From Arthrobacter zhangbolii (GTDB taxonomy: Bacteria; Actinomycetota; Actinomycetes; Actinomycetales; Micrococcaceae): DNA of 64,000 nucleotides. Shown in pieces: positions 61,723 through 64,000 of the stretch; position 1 is the stretch's first letter, and every line of letters starts with the position of its first letter. The notes beneath the pieces were generated by a model, which was given only the letters and a program-made list of their open reading frames with translations, did not search any database and was not told where the DNA came from. Location: assembly GCF_022869865.1 (NCBI RefSeq), contig NZ_CP094984.1, positions 1,550,001 through 1,614,000 of the forward strand, read 5' to 3'. The translations under genes and the position numbers were made by a program.

Positions 61723-62418
61723 ATGAGCGGGATTACCGTCCGGCCGTTGGCTGGCAGCGATGTGGCTGACGCGCTGGAGATTCTTGTGGACGTTTTTGTA
61801 GCCGATCCCAGCTGGCAGCGTGTGTTCCGTGGCCGACGGATCCGTCCGGCGCTGACGCGCTACTACCGGCGCTGTCTCCAGGACCTGGTTCCGGCTGGCA
61901 ACGCCGACGGCGCCTGGGATGCCAGGCGGTTGGTGGGAGTGGCGTTGTGGTATCCGCCGGGGCAGCGTCCCGGCGGGCTGATCGGCCGGATCACCCGGTT
62001 GTTTTCCCGTCGTCAGCGGGAGCATCTTCGTGGATGGCTTCTGGAAGGTATTGCGGTGGCTCCGGACGGGCGGGGACAGGGAACCGGAGGAAAACTGCTC
62101 ACGCACCGGTTGGCCGGTTGCACTGATGTGGTCCATCTTGAGGCGACTACCGAGGCCAGTGCCCGGCTGTATGCCCGGTTCGGTTTTGTTGCCGAGCCGG
62201 GGCAAGGCGAAGGGGATCGCGAAGGGGATCGGGTGCGGGACCGCGTGCGGGATCGCGTGGGTGACCGGGTGCGGGACCGCGGACGGGATCGCGTGGGTGA
62301 CCGGGTGCGGGACCGCGGACGGGATCGCGTGGGTGACCGCGGCGCAGAGCATGGGGGAGCGCCCGGGGCAGAACACACGGGGGACCTCTGGATGACGCGG
62401 CTTCCTGCGGCACCGTAA
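61723..62418 (+). CDS. GNAT acetyltransferase with Arg/Asp repeat tail
   Basis: 231 residues. The GNAT part (residues 1-165) has GIAVAPDGRGQGTGGKLLTHRLAG and SARLYARFGFVAEPGQ. From about residue 165 the chain turns into a highly charged repeat (RDRVRDRVGDRV, then RDRGRDRVGDRV twice) encoded by 36-bp tandem repeats, then a short normal-looking end. Three bases after ribH, so possibly co-transcribed, but the function is unrelated as far as I can tell. Confidence 0.85.
   Translation: MSGITVRPLAGSDVADALEILVDVFVADPSWQRVFRGRRIRPALTRYYRRCLQDLVPAGNADGAWDARRLVGVALWYPPGQRPGGLIGRITRLFSRRQREHLRGWLLEGIAVAPDGRGQGTGGKLLTHRLAGCTDVVHLEATTEASARLYARFGFVAEPGQGEGDREGDRVRDRVRDRVGDRVRDRGRDRVGDRVRDRGRDRVGDRGAEHGGAPGAEHTGDLWMTRLPAAP
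62251..62342 (+). repeat. 36-bp tandem repeats encoding an Arg/Asp tail
   Basis: Two full 36-base units start at 62251 and 62287 (each GATCGCGTGGGTGACCGGGT plus 16 more bases) and a partial third at 62323-62342. The period is twelve codons, so the frame is kept. Confidence 0.9.
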
Positions 62419-62475
62419 CGGCGGGCGAGGCTGCGACCTCTGGATGACGCGGCTTCCTCCGGCACCGTAACGGCG
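62383..62475. repeat. 41-bp direct repeat duplicating the 3' end of the acetyltransferase gene
   Basis: The 41 bases beginning GACCTCTGGATGACGCGGCT occur at 62383-62423, which includes the gene's TAA, and again at 62435-62475 with one base changed. Confidence 0.9.
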
Positions 62476-62644
62476 CACCTGCGAGACTGGTCCTTCACGC
62501 ATCACGTCTTCTCCAGGCATCACAAGGTTGGAGCGCTCCGGAGCTATGCGGACCCGTTGCTGTCGGGCTGCGGAGCCGAGCCGCTCCGTGGAAGCCGTGG
62601 GTCGGGATGCCGTGCATCAGGAAAGGGGAAATACCATCGGCGCA

Positions 62645-63742
62645 ATGGATGACATGCTCGGGCCTAAAGAGGTTACGGAGCTGTACAACGTACTGAGTGC
62701 TGCAGCTGCGGGTAATGTGCCGGGGGCCGACCTTGGCTCTGTCCTTGCAACGCGTGACCGGTTGGATCCCTTATCGCTTCGCGGCCGGACTGACCTGGTT
62801 GCCGGAGCCCTGGTCCGGGCCCTGGGTTCATATTCGGCGGCTGCTTCAGTATTTCGTGCGGCTCTGGCCGACCCGGCGTTTAAGGGGTGGGCGCTCTGGC
62901 CGGTTACTGAGGCTGCTGTGTCTTTAGCGCTGGAATCCGGCGGTGAGGCTGAGTTTGATGACGCTCTGGCCCTGCTGGCGGAGCTGACACCTCGGCTGAC
63001 CAGCGAATTCGCTATTCGGCGCCTGCTCCAGGCCAGGCCGGACCGCGCGCTGGCGATCATCCAGGAGTGGACCTGGCATCCGGATCAGCACGTTCGAAGG
63101 TTGGCGAGTGAGGGGACCAGGCCATATCTGCCCTGGGCCGTTCGGGTGCCGCAGCTAATGGGCCGGCCGGAAGCTACGCTGCCGATTCTTGATGCCTTGC
63201 ACAATGACCCCGAGGACTACGTTCGCCGCTCGGTGGCCAACCATGCCAACGATCTGGCGCGGCATGCTCCCGACATGGTGCTTGCGATGGCAGGGCAGTG
63301 GCAGCAGACCGGTACTTCGGAAAGCACATGGGTGGTACGACATGCTCTGCGGACGCTGGTGAAAAAGGGCAATCCCGGGGCACTGGCGCTGATGGGTTTC
63401 GCTCCGGCGCAGGTCAGCGTCACGGACCTGCATGCCGAGGGCGGGATGCTCACGCTTCCTGCGAAGCTGGCGTTCGGATTCCTTCTCACCAATATGGGAG
63501 ATGCTCCGGTGAAGTTGGCGGTGGATTATGCCGTGCACTTTGTGAAGGCTCGGGGGTCCACTGCGGAGAAAGTCTTTAAGCTGGCCACCGTGGAACTGGC
63601 ACCGGGGGAGTCGCGGAAACTCTCCGGCAGGCACGCCTTCCGGCAGATGACCACGAGGCGGCACTATGCGGGGTTGCATGCTTTGGAGTTGCAGATCAAC
63701 GGTGTCCGGCACGGGCGCCTGGAGTTTGAGGTCCGTGTCTAA
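62645..63742 (+). CDS. DNA alkylation repair-like (AlkC/AlkD HEAT-repeat) protein
   Basis: 365 residues from the ATG at 62645. HEAT-like helical repeats, including ATLPILDALHNDPEDYVRRSVANHANDLARHAPDMV, with a C-terminal Ig-like segment (LPAKLAFGFLLTNMGDAPVKLAVDYAVHFVKARG). This combination resembles the AlkC subgroup of alkylpurine DNA glycosylases; the catalytic residues were not verified. The third codon positions look less GC-rich than in neighbours, a possible sign of transfer. Open frame extends upstream to 62528 but without protein-like character. Confidence 0.78.
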   Translation: MDDMLGPKEVTELYNVLSAAAAGNVPGADLGSVLATRDRLDPLSLRGRTDLVAGALVRALGSYSAAASVFRAALADPAFKGWALWPVTEAAVSLALESGGEAEFDDALALLAELTPRLTSEFAIRRLLQARPDRALAIIQEWTWHPDQHVRRLASEGTRPYLPWAVRVPQLMGRPEATLPILDALHNDPEDYVRRSVANHANDLARHAPDMVLAMAGQWQQTGTSESTWVVRHALRTLVKKGNPGALALMGFAPAQVSVTDLHAEGGMLTLPAKLAFGFLLTNMGDAPVKLAVDYAVHFVKARGSTAEKVFKLATVELAPGESRKLSGRHAFRQMTTRRHYAGLHALELQINGVRHGRLEFEVRV

Positions 63743-63754
63743 AGCCCGAGGCGA

Positions 63755-64000
63755 ATGAGAGGGCGGGGTCTCTTGCAGGGAACAGCGTTATTGGAACGAG
63801 CCGCAGCACGGACCGAGGAGTTGCCGGGTGCCGGACTGGTGCATCCCTTCGGGCCGGACTGGGAAGTGTTTAAGGTTCGGGGAAAGGTCTTTATGCTGCT
63901 TACGGAAACCACCGGAACCCCGATGGTGATCCTGAAAGCGGCGCCCGATGATGGGCGGACACTCCAAGAGGCCTATGAGCACGTCACGCCCGGCTACCAC
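63755..64000 (+). CDS. MmcQ/YjbR-family protein (partial, 3' end outside window)
   Basis: The first 82 codons are visible: LLERAAARTEELPGAGLVHPFGPDWEVFKVRGKVFMLLTE and then a PMVILKAAPDDGRTLQEAYEHVTPGYH stretch, typical of YjbR-type DNA-binding-fold proteins. The cyt-c-like fold function is not established. Starts 12 bases after the alkylation-repair stop and could be co-transcribed with it. Confidence 0.82.
   Translation, partial: MRGRGLLQGTALLERAAARTEELPGAGLVHPFGPDWEVFKVRGKVFMLLTETTGTPMVILKAAPDDGRTLQEAYEHVTPGYH

Overview
The window comes from the chromosome of a high-GC actinobacterium, most likely Arthrobacter or a close relative in the Micrococcaceae. The evidence is GC-rich coding throughout, frequent GTG/TTG starts, many ATGA/GTGA start-stop overlaps, and families typical of the group (DUF3000 next to RNase D, a GlsB/YeaQ-type membrane protein, a def-fmt-rsmB-rpe cluster followed by an FMN riboswitch and rib genes). 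No insertion sequence, prophage, CRISPR array or rRNA gene was seen. Genus placement is inference from gene content, not a computed phylogeny.

Layout. 1-2350: a fatty-acid beta-oxidation pair (fadB-like, cut by the window edge, and fadA-like thiolase) behind a perfect palindromic operator. 2.4-7 kb: a frameshifted HSL-type hydrolase, a small membrane protein, a large LuxR-type (LAL/MalT-like) regulator and a SHOCT protein. 7.3-18.8 kb: a short UvrA-like ABC ATPase, an MFS exporter, a TrmO-like protein, several GNAT acetyltransferases, a secreted M6 metalloprotease and small stress/membrane proteins. 18.8-28.2 kb: housekeeping and metabolic genes (RNase D, threonine aldolase, a DUF6421-SDR pair, release factor 3, a second thiolase). 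28.2-29.5 kb: a relic zone with an SDR fragment, a DUF2809 protein and a repetitive inverted/direct repeat element.

29.5-37.8 kb is the most distinctive block: a nine-gene V/A-type ATPase operon (G/H-C-I-K-F-E-A-B-D, minus strand) preceded on the same strand by a small protein with the fingerprint of encapsulated ferritin (EncFtn). No encapsulin shell gene is visible. 37.9-49.6 kb: methionine aminopeptidase, a flavin reductase, MsrB, a USP-like protein, an ArsR-like regulator divergent from an MFS transporter with a symmetric operator between them, a frameshifted methyltransferase, a sulfur-transfer trio (sseA-sufE-ybaK) and ZapE. 49.7-51.3 kb: two gene fragments (ScyD/ScyE-like and PH-like) abut head to head with both 5' ends missing, which looks like a deletion scar.

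51.4-52.4 kb: a tRNA cluster (three identical Gly-GCC, two identical Val-GAC, one Cys) and a divergent Val-CAC. 52.5-57.2 kb: RecB-like nuclease, peptide deformylase, Met-tRNA formyltransferase, RsmB-type methyltransferase and ribulose-phosphate epimerase. 57.2-61.7 kb: an FMN riboswitch, a RibM-type riboflavin transporter, and ribD-ribE-ribB-ribA-ribH, which together form a flavin-controlled uptake and synthesis operon. 61.7-64 kb: an acetyltransferase with an Arg/Asp repeat tail, a DNA alkylation repair-like HEAT protein and the start of an MmcQ/YjbR-like gene.

Two genes (2481-3507 and 44174-44885) each behave as if one extra base were present. They could be real frameshifts or assembly errors.
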